A stretch of 64,000 nucleotides of DNA. Source: Poriferisodalis sp965116715 (GTDB taxonomy: Bacteria > Actinomycetota > Acidimicrobiia > Acidimicrobiales > Poriferisodalaceae). The notes under the pieces are model-generated. The model was not told the origin of the DNA and did not search any database. It was given only the letters and a program-made list of their open reading frames with translations. The position numbers were made by a program, and so were the translations under genes. The DNA is taken from the NCBI GenBank assembly GCA_965116715.1, contig OZ220724.1, forward strand, positions 1,922,001 through 1,986,000, written 5' to 3'. The stretch's first letter is position 1. Every line of letters begins with the position of its first letter. This document shows, piece by piece, positions 14,528 to 23,027 of this stretch.

Positions 14528-17353
14528 CTACGAGCCGGGTGGTGCTTGCTTCTTCGCCGATTTCTTGCGCGCAGCCGACTTCTTCGTCGCACGCTTGCGC
14601 GCAGGCGACTTCTTGGCGGCACGCTTGCGTGCCCCAGGCTTCTTTGTGGACGCCTTCTTCTTGGCCGGCTGCTTGCGCCGGGCCGCACGCTTCTTTGCGG
14701 GGCCCTTCGCACGACGCATCGCCAGCAGCTCGGCCGCACGCTCCACCGTCAGCGTCTCGGCGTCGTCACCCTGGCGCAGCGACGCGTTGTACTCGCCGTC
14801 GGTGACGTACGGGCCGAAGCGCCCGTCCTTGAGCACCATCGGCTTGCCGCTGTCGGGGTCCTGGCCGATCTCGCGGCCCGCGTTCGCCGGCTGCTGGCCG
14901 CGACGGCGACGGGGTTGGGCGAGCAGCGCCAGCGCCTCGGACAGCGTGAGCGTGAAGAGCTGCTCCTCGGACTCGAGGCTGCGGTTCTCTGCCTTCGCAT
15001 CGCCGACCGGCGCCTTGGTGAGATACGGGCCGAAGCGCCCGTTCTGCACCGTGATCTCGGCGCCGTCGGACGGATCGACCCCGACCGTGCGGGGCAGCGA
15101 GAGCAGCGCCGTGGCGTCGTCGAGCGTGAGCGTCTCGGGCGACTGGTGGCTCAGCAGCGATGCGGTGCGGGGGCGCTCGTCGACCTCATCGGGGCGCCCC
15201 ACCGACACGTAGGGGCCGAACCGGCCGGGCCGCACGATGATGTCGAGGCCGGTGTCGGGGTCGGTGCCCAGCACCCGCTCTGTGGGCTCGTTGAGCAGTT
15301 CGAGCGCTCGTTCCAGGGTCAGCTCGTCGGGCGCGAGGTCGTCGGGCAGCGGCCGGGTGGCGTCGCCGCGCCGCAGGTACGGGCCGAAGCGCCCCACGCG
15401 GGCGACCACCGGTTCGCCCTCGGCATCGACGCCGATGGGGATGCTGTTGATCTCGGCCGGGTCGATGTCGACCAGCCGGTCGTCGGAGACGAGGTAGCGC
15501 AGCCCGCCGGACGCCTCGGGCGTGGCGGCATCCCCATCACCGAAATAGAACGCCGTCAGCCACGGCTGTGCGTCGCGGTCGCCGCTGGCGATCTCGTCGA
15601 GGTCGGATTCCATGCGGGCGGTGAGCGCGTAGTCGACCAGGTGGTCGAAGTGCTGCTCCATCAAGCCCACCGTGGCGAACGCAGTGAACGCCGGCACCAG
15701 CGACGAGCCCTTCTTCCACACGTAGCCACGCGCCTGGATGGTCTCGATGATGCTGGCGTAGGTGCTGGGCCGGCCGACGCCGAGCTCTTCGAGCCGGCGC
15801 ACCAGCGACGCCTCGCTGTAGCGGGCCGGCGGGCTGGTGCTGTGGGAGTTCGGCTCCAGCGCCACTGCGGTCGCCGAATCGCCCGTGTCCAGGTCGGGCA
15901 GGTTGCGCTCGGGTTCCTCGTCAGCACCGGCCGGCGGCGGTGCGTAGACGAGCCGGAAGCCGGGGCTGCGCACCACCGTGCCGCCGGCGGACAGCTCGAC
16001 ATCGTGCTGGCCGGCTGCCGGCGAGCCCTCAGACAGCGCCGGCGCCAGGTCGCAGGCGGCCGTGCCGGCCAGCCGGATGGTGACCGTCTCGCCCGTCGCA
16101 TCGATCATCTGGCTGGCCACGGTGCGCTGCCACACCAGGTCGTACAGGCGGGAGGCATCGCCGCCGAGCTCGTTGACGCTGCCCGGCGCCGGCCAGCTCT
16201 CGCCGGCGGGCCGGATCGCCTCGTGCGCCTCCTGGGCGTTCTTGACCTTGCGTGTGTAGATGCGGGGCTTCGGCGGGAGGTTGTCCGCGCCGTAGCGGCC
16301 GGAGACGATGCGCCGCGCCGCGCCGAGCGCCTGGTCTGACAGCGTGGTGCTGTCGGTGCGCATGTAGGTAATGCGTCCGTTCTCGTACAGCCGCTGGGCC
16401 GCTGCCATCGTGCGCGAAGCCGAGAAACCGAGCCGGGCACCGGCCGCCTGCTGCAGCGTCGAGGTGATGAACGGTGCGGGGGGTCGGCGCCGGTACGGCT
16501 TGGACTCCCGCGAGGCCACGGCGAAGCGGGCGCCCTCCAGGGCGCCGGCCAGCGACGCAGCCGCGATGCCGTCGAGCACTGCGGCGCCGGCAGTGCGCAG
16601 CGTGCCCTGCTGGTCGAAATCACGACCGGTCGCGACCCGGCTGCCGTTCAGCGAGATGACCGACGCGTCGAACCGGTCGGCGGCCCGCTGGCCCGGCGCC
16701 GCGCCGGCGGCCGCATCGGGCAGGGCCTCGAGGGTGGCCGTGATGCTCCAGTACTCCGCGGCCCGGAACGCCATCCGCTCCCGCTCGCGCTCGACGATGA
16801 GCCGGTTGGCCACGCTCTGGACCCGCCCAGCGGAGAGCCGTGGCGCTACCTTGCGCCACAGCACCGGCGAGACCTCATAGCCGTAGAGGCGATCGAAGAT
16901 GCGTCGTGCTTCCTGGGCATCGACGAGCCGCCGGTCGAGATCACGGGGGTTGTCGATGGCGTCGCGGATCGCGGCGGCGGTGATCTCGTGGAAGACCATG
17001 CGCCGCACCGGTATCTGCGGGTTCAGCACCTCGAGCAGGTGCCAAGCGATGGCCTCGCCCTCGCGGTCCTCATCGGTTGCGAGGTACAGCTCGTCGGCGC
17101 TGCGCAGCAGCGACTTCAGCCGCCGCACCTGGTCGCGGGCCGTCACCACGTAGAGCGGCTTGAAGCCGTCGTCGGGATTCACGCCGAGCGTCGCCCACGA
17201 CTCCGACTTGTAGGCGGCCGGCACTTCGGAGGCATTGCGCGGCAGGTCGCGGATGTGGCCCACAGACGACTCCACCACGTACTCGTCGCCCAGCAGGCGC
17301 GAGATGGTGCGCGCCTTCGCGGGCGACTCGACGATGACGAGAGAAGTGGCCAT
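14528..17353 (-). CDS. topA: DNA topoisomerase I (type IA)
   Basis: Relaxes negative supercoils. The N-terminal TOPRIM domain begins LVIVESPAKARTISRLLG and contains the DEDREGEAIAWHL metal-binding motif; the catalytic tyrosine is in GRITYMRTDSTTLS near residue 300. The C-terminal part has four TopA repeats, each with (G)RFGPYV, instead of zinc fingers, and ends in a ~60-residue lysine/arginine/alanine-rich tail of AAKK-type repeats, as in other actinobacterial enzymes. The ATG at 17353 (MATSLVIVES) is chosen. The gene leads into the MFS–tmk–holB operon. Confidence 0.96.
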   Translation of the reverse strand: MATSLVIVESPAKARTISRLLGDEYVVESSVGHIRDLPRNASEVPAAYKSESWATLGVNPDDGFKPLYVVTARDQVRRLKSLLRSADELYLATDEDREGEAIAWHLLEVLNPQIPVRRMVFHEITAAAIRDAIDNPRDLDRRLVDAQEARRIFDRLYGYEVSPVLWRKVAPRLSAGRVQSVANRLIVERERERMAFRAAEYWSITATLEALPDAAAGAAPGQRAADRFDASVISLNGSRVATGRDFDQQGTLRTAGAAVLDGIAAASLAGALEGARFAVASRESKPYRRRPPAPFITSTLQQAAGARLGFSASRTMAAAQRLYENGRITYMRTDSTTLSDQALGAARRIVSGRYGADNLPPKPRIYTRKVKNAQEAHEAIRPAGESWPAPGSVNELGGDASRLYDLVWQRTVASQMIDATGETVTIRLAGTAACDLAPALSEGSPAAGQHDVELSAGGTVVRSPGFRLVYAPPPAGADEEPERNLPDLDTGDSATAVALEPNSHSTSPPARYSEASLVRRLEELGVGRPSTYASIIETIQARGYVWKKGSSLVPAFTAFATVGLMEQHFDHLVDYALTARMESDLDEIASGDRDAQPWLTAFYFGDGDAATPEASGGLRYLVSDDRLVDIDPAEINSIPIGVDAEGEPVVARVGRFGPYLRRGDATRPLPDDLAPDELTLERALELLNEPTERVLGTDPDTGLDIIVRPGRFGPYVSVGRPDEVDERPRTASLLSHQSPETLTLDDATALLSLPRTVGVDPSDGAEITVQNGRFGPYLTKAPVGDAKAENRSLESEEQLFTLTLSEALALLAQPRRRRGQQPANAGREIGQDPDSGKPMVLKDGRFGPYVTDGEYNASLRQGDDAETLTVERAAELLAMRRAKGPAKKRAARRKQPAKKKASTKKPGARKRAAKKSPARKRATKKSAARKKSAKKQAPPGS

Positions 17354-17463
17354 TGGGATCCGGGGTGAGCAGCGCCCGCTCAGCGACACTGATCGGTTCA
17401 GCGCCGGCGCGGACAGCGCCGGACGGTAGCGCAACAGTTGCAGATATCAGCAGCGGAGCGCGG

Positions 17464-18360
17464 TTACGCGGATGCCTGCCTGGCGCCGAGGCGGTGCAGC
17501 CCCACCGCAACGGCGGCCGCGGCGACGGCGACCACCACCGCCACCGCCACGTCAGAAGCGGGCGGAGCCCCGAGCGCAGCGTTCCCGAAGCCCTCGGCAT
17601 CGGCGTCGCCCACGGGCCACGGCCACAGCACCCGCAGCGATCCCGCCATCAGCCCCATCAGCACCGCAATCATCGCGTCGCGCCAGCGATCCAGCAGGCG
17701 CTGCAGCAGCCGTGAGAACAGCCCGAGTCCCAGCACCGCGCCCACGCCGAACAACACCACCGTGCCCACATCACGGTCCGACACCGCCTCAGTGATCGGG
17801 TCATACAACCCCAGCAGCAGCAGCACAAACGCCCCCGAGATGCCCGGCAGGATCATGGCGCAAATCGCCAGCGCCCCCGCACCGACAATCACCACAGCCC
17901 CCGGATCGCCCACACTCCCAGCCCGCACCCCCAGCAACAAGAACACCGCGACCGCCACCGCAAGAAACGTCACCACGAGCCCAGCCCGCCACTGCCTCAC
18001 CTCCCGCCGGGTGGTCACGACGGTCATGGCAACCAAACCAAAGAACGCCGCCGACAACCCCACAGGCTGCTCATCGATCAACCACCGCACCACCTCAACC
18101 AGCCCCACGACGGCAACACCGATTCCTGCAACCAGCGCAACAAGAAATCCCCACTCCGCTCGCCGTGCCATCGCAAGCGCGCTGCGCAGCCGGCCCCGCA
18201 GCACCTGAACGGCAGCAGCGCTCAAGTGAGCGACTTGCCCCACCAGCCGGTCATAGATCCCCAGCAGCAACGCCACCGTGCCACCCGACACCCCCGGCAC
18301 CACATCCGCAGCCCCCATAGCCAGCCCCCGCGCGACATTTGCGAGCACCCGCCCCAGCAC
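17464..18360 (-). CDS. DUF368 family membrane protein
   Basis: A 298-residue polytopic membrane protein with the family signature ARGLAMGAADVVPGVSGGTVALLLGIYDRLV at the N-terminus and a second related loop ILPGISGAFVLLLLGLYDPI in the middle, as in DUF368 proteins, which have two inverted halves. Members have been linked to recycling of polyprenyl-phosphate lipid carriers; that role here is inference. It lies upstream of topA in the same direction and downstream of amt across a structured intergenic region. Confidence 0.85.
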   Translation of the reverse strand: MLGRVLANVARGLAMGAADVVPGVSGGTVALLLGIYDRLVGQVAHLSAAAVQVLRGRLRSALAMARRAEWGFLVALVAGIGVAVVGLVEVVRWLIDEQPVGLSAAFFGLVAMTVVTTRREVRQWRAGLVVTFLAVAVAVFLLLGVRAGSVGDPGAVVIVGAGALAICAMILPGISGAFVLLLLGLYDPITEAVSDRDVGTVVLFGVGAVLGLGLFSRLLQRLLDRWRDAMIAVLMGLMAGSLRVLWPWPVGDADAEGFGNAALGAPPASDVAVAVVVAVAAAAVAVGLHRLGARQASA

Positions 18361-18401
18361 CCAGCCGAACCTACGGCATGGGCGGAGGCACAGAGAAACG
18401 A

Positions 18402-18482
18402 GCTGCGGAGGCGGCAGGGGAACTCTGCGAGGTTGGAACCTGCTGGATTCCCGGAGCAGAGGGCCCCTGCCGCCTCCGTAGC
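18402..18482. repeat. Long imperfect inverted repeat between amt and DUF368
   Basis: Arms of 27 bases at 18402–18428 and 18456–18482 match as reverse complements with only three mismatches (core GCGGAGGCGGCAGGGG). The 27-base spacer holds a further small stem, GGTT..AACC. In RNA this would be a very stable extended hairpin. It lies 41 bases upstream of the DUF368 start and beyond the amt stop. Confidence 0.85.
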
Positions 18483-18497
18483 GGGCGAGACGCGGAG

Positions 18498-18523
18498 AGT
18501 CCCCGGGTCACGACCCGGGGACT
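18498..18523 (-). terminator. Perfect 11-bp hairpin after amt
   Basis: AGTCCCCGGGT and its exact complement flank the four-base loop CACG. It lies 53 bases past the amt stop codon. There is no T-run, so it is either an actinobacterial stem-only terminator or an mRNA 3' stabiliser. Confidence 0.6.
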
Positions 18524-18575
18524 TCCGCTGACAGCAGAAAAGGTGCCGCGAGACAACTCAGCCCATGGCCGAGTG

Positions 18576-19949
18576 TCAGCCGCTCGAAACCACGTCGTCC
18601 AGCGCCATGCCGGGGCCCCCGTGCTCTGACACATCGAGGCCCACCATTTCCTCCTCTGCCGACACTCGCAGCCCGATGGTGGCCTTCAGCACCCCGAACA
18701 GGATCACCGAGGTCACGATCACCCACACGGCCACGATCACCACCATCAAGAACTGCACGACGAGCTGCTCGATGCCGCCGCCGTAGAACAGGCCGGCGTT
18801 CTCGCGGCCCAGGAAGGCATCGTCGTAGCGGGCGAACAGGCCGATGGCCAGCGTGCCCCACATGCCGGCCGCGCCGTGGACGGCGAAGGCGCCGACCGGA
18901 TCGTCGATCTTCATCTTGCGGTCCACGAACCCGACGACGAGCACCACGATGAGCCCGGCAATGAAACCGGTGATGATGGCGCCCCAGGGCGTCATGGTGC
19001 CGCAGCCGGCGGTGATGCCGACCAGGCCGGCCAGCGCGCCGTTGCCTGCCATGGGCACGTCGGGCCGACCGGTGCGCAGCCAGTTCAGCGCCGTGGCGCC
19101 GATGGTTCCGGCGCACGCGGCCAGCACGGTGTTCAGCGCCACGAACATCACATATTCGTCGGCGGCCAGCTCGGAGCCGGGGTTGAAGCCGAACCAGCCG
19201 AACCACAAGATGAACACGCCCAGGATGGCGAGCGTCACGTTGTGGCCCGGGATGGTGCGCGAGGTGCCGTCGGCCGCGTACTTGCCGATGCGCGGCCCGA
19301 GCATCCAGGCGCCGACGAGGGCGATCCAGCCGCCCACGCTGTGCACGATGGTGGAGCCCGCAAAGTCGCTGTAGACGGCGTCGCCGATGGAGATGTTGGC
19401 GATGAGGCCGCCGCCCCAGGTCCAGTGGACCACGATCGGGTAGATGATCGCCGTGGTCACCAAGCTGAAGATGAGGTAGGTGCTGAACTTGGTGCGCTCC
19501 GCCATGGCGCCCGAGGCAATGGTGACCGCCGTGGCGGCGAACACGGCCTGGAAGAAGAAGTCGGTGGAACCCGACAGGCCCTCGGAGATGTCGAACAGGT
19601 CGATGCCCGACAAGGCGAACGAGCCCCAGCCGAACGCGCTGTTGCCGTCGCCGCCATAGGCCAGCCCGTAGCCCACCAGGAAGAACGCCAGGATGCCGAT
19701 GGAAGCGTCGGCGAGGTTCTTGGCCATGATGTTGGCCACGTTCTTCGAGCGGGTCAGGCCCGACTCGAGCATGGCGAAGCCGGCCTGCATCAAGAACACG
19801 AGCACGCCGGCGATGAACACCCACAGGTTGTCCATGACGGCCTGCACCATCTCGGCAGACAGCGAATCGTCCTGCGCGCCGGCCGGCCCGGCGAACAGGA
19901 ACAGGCCGCCGAGGGCGCCCGCGACGATGAGGAACAGCTTGCGTTTCAT
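18576..19949 (-). CDS. amt: Ammonium transporter
   Basis: Ammonium channel of the Amt/Mep/Rh family. About 457 residues from ATG 19949, which has the clear ribosome binding site AGGAG seven bases upstream. A cleavable signal sequence (MKRKLFLIVAGALGGLFLFAG..AGAQ) precedes eleven predicted membrane spans. Family landmarks: FAMLESGLTRSKNVANIMAKN, DFAGSTIVHSVGGW with the first pore histidine, and FAVHGAAGMWGTLAIG with the second. No glnK follows; the next gene is DUF368. A palindrome 82 bases upstream may be a nitrogen-control operator. Confidence 0.94.
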   Translation of the reverse strand: MKRKLFLIVAGALGGLFLFAGPAGAQDDSLSAEMVQAVMDNLWVFIAGVLVFLMQAGFAMLESGLTRSKNVANIMAKNLADASIGILAFFLVGYGLAYGGDGNSAFGWGSFALSGIDLFDISEGLSGSTDFFFQAVFAATAVTIASGAMAERTKFSTYLIFSLVTTAIIYPIVVHWTWGGGLIANISIGDAVYSDFAGSTIVHSVGGWIALVGAWMLGPRIGKYAADGTSRTIPGHNVTLAILGVFILWFGWFGFNPGSELAADEYVMFVALNTVLAACAGTIGATALNWLRTGRPDVPMAGNGALAGLVGITAGCGTMTPWGAIITGFIAGLIVVLVVGFVDRKMKIDDPVGAFAVHGAAGMWGTLAIGLFARYDDAFLGRENAGLFYGGGIEQLVVQFLMVVIVAVWVIVTSVILFGVLKATIGLRVSAEEEMVGLDVSEHGGPGMALDDVVSSG

Positions 19950-20030
19950 GGCCAATCTCCTAGGACTCGGCTTCTGGCTGAAAGGGGGTCTGGCTGATGG
20001 ACCGAACCTAGAAATGGCGTGTTGCGCGGG

Positions 20031-20048
20031 AGTCACCCCGGCGTGACT
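20031..20048. promoter_or_regulatory. Palindrome upstream of amt
   Basis: AGTCAC and its exact complement GTGACT are separated by six bases, 82 bases before the amt ATG. The GTCAC/GTGAC half-sites resemble GlnR-type boxes only loosely, so the regulator is not identified. The rest of 19950–20195 shows no gene. Confidence 0.3.
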
Positions 20049-20195
20049 GCTGGATGGACAGCGCGGGTCGGCGCTGTTGCTGGGATGTTTCGGCCGCGTT
20101 GCGCGGCCCAGCATGTTCCGGCCGCATCACAGGCCGTCGAGGCCGTGCCAGCCGCTGGTGCTCGCTCAGCTCACGGGCCGCTCGACCCCAGCCGA

Positions 20196-21698
20196 TCAGC
20201 TCTCTGGGTAGCGCAGTTTGGGACCGGCCTCGGCCCAGTCCATGTGGTGGCGGATGTACTCGTTGGCCGGGTCCCGCGGCGGCAGGTAGTCCCAGCCCTC
20301 CGCGGCGGCGGCATGCACCACCCGCCGCGCCCGCTGGGAGGCCACCACCTGCTCGCGGATCGCAGCGGAGTCCCAGCGCTCGGCCACCTCGGCGGCGAAC
20401 GCAGCCGACAGTTCGGCCAGCTCGGCGGAATCGGTGGTACCAGCCAGGTTCCGGTGCTCAGCAGGATCGGCCTTGAGGTCGTACAGCAGCGGCGGGTCGG
20501 TGTCGCAGTGGATGTACTTGTAGCGGCCCCGGCGGATCATGAACATCGGGTGCGAGGTCAGCTCGCCCATGTACTCGCCGAGGGTCTCATCGACGGGATC
20601 GTCGCTTCCGGTGGCCGCGGGCCACAGGCTGCGCCCATCGAGCGAGACGCCGACTTCGTTCACCGAGCCGCCTGCAGCCTCGACCAGCGTCGGCGCCAGG
20701 TCCATCAGCGAGCACACGTTGTCGACCGTGCCCTGCGCGATATCAGGTCCGGCCATCACCAGCGGGACACGGGCGGACCGCTCGAAGAACGACATCTTGA
20801 ACCAGGCGCCCCGGTCGCCGAGCATGTCGCCGTGATCGCTGGTGGCGATCACCACCGTGTCATCGGTGCGACCGGTCTCGTCCAGAACAGCCAGCAGTTC
20901 TCCCAGCCACCAGTCGAAGTAGCTGGTGTTGGCGTAGTAGGCGCGGCGGGCGTTGCGGCATTGCTCGTCGGTCCAGCCGATGGTGTCGGCCTCGATGCCG
21001 CGGCGAATGCGCTCGGTGTGCGGGTCGAGCCGGGACGGCAGCGGGCCCGGCAGGTCGATGTCGTCGCCGTCGTAGAGGTTCCACCACTCGGGGCGCGCCA
21101 CGTAGGGGTCGTGGGGGTGGATGAAGGCCGCCGCCAGAAAGAAGGGGCGCTGGTCGCCCGCGCGGGCCAGGTCGTAGAGACAGCGTCGGGTGGCGTAGCC
21201 GACCTCGTTGTCGTAGTCGATCTGGTAGGTGGCGAGCGCCTGGCCGGCATCGGTGACGCTCTCCATGTTGTGGTACCAGGCGTCGATGCGCTCGTCGGCC
21301 GCGTCCCAGTTGGGGGTCCAGGCGAAGTTCGCGGGGTAGATGTCGGTGGTGAGGCGCCGGCGGAAGCCGTGGAGCTGGTCGGGGCCGACGAAGTGCATCT
21401 TCCCCGAGAGCACCGTCCGATAGTCCGCCAGATTCAGCCAGTGCGCCACGGTGGGAGCTGCCGCGCTCCACTCTGCCGCGTTGTCCCAGGCGCCGATCCG
21501 TGACGGGAGGCGGCCGGTCATCATCGAATAGCGCGACGGCGCGCATAGCGGCGACGGGCAGTAGGCCGCGTCGAAGCGGGCACCTCGTTCTGCCAGCGCG
21601 TCCATGGCAGGCGTGCGGACGATCGGGTGGCCGTAGGCGCCGGTGAAGTGCGGCGCAAGCTGGTCGGCCATCACCAGCAGGACATTGGGCGCCCTCAT
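20196..21698 (-). CDS. betC: Sulfatase, probably choline-sulfatase
   Basis: Hydrolyses a sulfate ester; the best candidate substrate is choline-O-sulfate, giving choline. The N-terminus PNVLLVMADQLAPHFTGAYG holds the metal-binding aspartate, and the PLCAPSRYSMMTGRLPS segment near residue 50 contains the CxPSR motif whose cysteine becomes formylglycine. ATSDHGDMLGDRGAWFK (second metal site) and the length of about 500 residues fit BetC. It is divergent from a betaine/choline transporter cluster with choline dehydrogenase, which supports the substrate. No formylglycine-generating enzyme gene is visible here. Confidence 0.82.
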   Translation of the reverse strand: MRAPNVLLVMADQLAPHFTGAYGHPIVRTPAMDALAERGARFDAAYCPSPLCAPSRYSMMTGRLPSRIGAWDNAAEWSAAAPTVAHWLNLADYRTVLSGKMHFVGPDQLHGFRRRLTTDIYPANFAWTPNWDAADERIDAWYHNMESVTDAGQALATYQIDYDNEVGYATRRCLYDLARAGDQRPFFLAAAFIHPHDPYVARPEWWNLYDGDDIDLPGPLPSRLDPHTERIRRGIEADTIGWTDEQCRNARRAYYANTSYFDWWLGELLAVLDETGRTDDTVVIATSDHGDMLGDRGAWFKMSFFERSARVPLVMAGPDIAQGTVDNVCSLMDLAPTLVEAAGGSVNEVGVSLDGRSLWPAATGSDDPVDETLGEYMGELTSHPMFMIRRGRYKYIHCDTDPPLLYDLKADPAEHRNLAGTTDSAELAELSAAFAAEVAERWDSAAIREQVVASQRARRVVHAAAAEGWDYLPPRDPANEYIRHHMDWAEAGPKLRYPES

Positions 21699-21781
21699 TC
21701 CTCGCACAGTACGCCCGCCCGAACCCAACGCGCGCCAGCGCGCGGTACTGGGCCATTCCGGGCGTGCTAAGATTTCCAAAA

Positions 21782-21859
21782 CCGTCTAAGTGGCCTGTTT
21801 TCGCGGGGGAAGGCCAAGCGGCCGGACCCGCAAGCGGGCCGATCGCCCTCGGGGAGGGC
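21782..21859 (+). promoter_or_regulatory. Structured leader upstream of the betaine-binding protein gene
   Basis: Three short hairpins occur in a row: TGGCCT/AGGCCA (21791–21816), a GC-rich stem around CCCGC AA GCGGG (21819–21841), and GCCCT/AGGGC (21845–21859). A CCGTCTAAG element at 21782–21790 resembles the half-site at 25408. I match the hairpins to no known riboswitch class. The whole 210-base divergent gap to the sulfatase gene has no ORF of its own. Confidence 0.35.
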
Positions 21860-21908
21860 TGTCGGCAGACGCCGGCGATAGGCGGGCCAACTACACCGGG
21901 GGGTGCCC

Positions 21909-22913
21909 ATGTCCGAAGAACGCAAGTCCGGCGAACGAACTCGCCGGTACCGACGGCTGAGCAGCTGGAAGCTGTTCATCGCGCTCGTCGCAGCACTGGG
22001 GCTGTTCGCTGCAGCCTGCACAGGCGGCGACGATGACGGCCTCGGGTCGCAGAGCACGATCACGCTGGCAGCGAACCCGTGGAACGGCTCGGCCCTGAAC
22101 GTGGCCGTCGCTGCGCAGCTGCTCGAGAGCGAGCTCGGCTACGAGGTAGAGATCGTCGACATAGATGAGAACGCCCAGTGGGCGGCCATCAACACCGGCG
22201 AGATCAGCGCTTCGCTCGAGGTGTGGCCGTCGGGTCACGCGCAGAACGTGATCGACTTTATTGACAACGCCGACGCCAACGTGGATCACGCCGGCCTGCT
22301 CGGCCCGGTCGGCAAGATCGGCTGGTTCACGCCGACCTACATGATCGAGCGCCATCCCGAGCTGGCGACCTGGGAGGGCTTCGCCGATCCGGCGCTGGCC
22401 GGCCTGTACGCCACTGCCGAGACCGGCGACCTGGGGCAGTTCCTGGGCGGTGATCCCAGCTTCGTCCAGTACGACGAGGACATCATCAACAACCTGGGCC
22501 TGCCGATGCAGGTCGTGTACGCCGGGTCCGAGGCGGCGATCCTGGCTGCGGTCGATGCCGCGTACAGCCGGGAGGACCCGATCCTGGTGTACCTGTGGAC
22601 GCCCCACTCGGCGTTCAACAGCTACGACCTCACCAACGTGCTGCTGCCCGACTACAGCGACGACTGCTACGCCACCGCAGACGCCGGCGGCGTCGACTGC
22701 GACTATCCCGCTGACGTCCTGTTCAAGATCATCGATGCGAACCTCGCCGAGAACGCCCCCGCAGCTGACGCATTCCTGAGAGCCATGAACTACGACAGCG
22801 CCGACCAGATCTCCATGCTGGCCGCCGTCGAGGGCGAAGGCATGTCGGTCGACGATGCCGCAGCCCAGTGGATCGCAGACAACGAGGCAACCTGGAGCGC
22901 CTGGCTCCAGTAG
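21909..22913 (+). CDS. Glycine betaine/choline ABC transporter substrate-binding lipoprotein
   Basis: Extracytoplasmic binding protein of an OpuA/ProU-type osmoprotectant importer. The signal peptide ends in a lipobox (LFAAAC, cysteine near residue 38). The mature part has the OpuAC pattern: ITLAANPWNGSALNVAVAAQLLE, ISASLEVWPSGH, VGKIGWFTPTYM and a tryptophan-rich C-terminus. The ATG at 21909 has a G-rich ribosome binding site; a GTG at 21903 is also possible. The aromatic residues suit a quaternary-amine cage, but whether choline or betaine is bound cannot be read directly. Confidence 0.88.
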   Translation: MSEERKSGERTRRYRRLSSWKLFIALVAALGLFAAACTGGDDDGLGSQSTITLAANPWNGSALNVAVAAQLLESELGYEVEIVDIDENAQWAAINTGEISASLEVWPSGHAQNVIDFIDNADANVDHAGLLGPVGKIGWFTPTYMIERHPELATWEGFADPALAGLYATAETGDLGQFLGGDPSFVQYDEDIINNLGLPMQVVYAGSEAAILAAVDAAYSREDPILVYLWTPHSAFNSYDLTNVLLPDYSDDCYATADAGGVDCDYPADVLFKIIDANLAENAPAADAFLRAMNYDSADQISMLAAVEGEGMSVDDAAAQWIADNEATWSAWLQ

Positions 22914-23027
22914 CGCTTCGGCGCTCAGATTGCAGTACGGCATTGACCCGTCGGCGTCGGCCATTGGGGGCCGGCGCCGGCGGGGTCCGTCCCGCATGTC
23001 CGCAAGCGCTGCCCAGCAGGTGATCCG

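Noticed and set aside
17438..18208. A 256-residue frame opposite DUF368
   Set aside because: Low-complexity serine/threonine/proline composition; DUF368 on the other strand carries clear family motifs.
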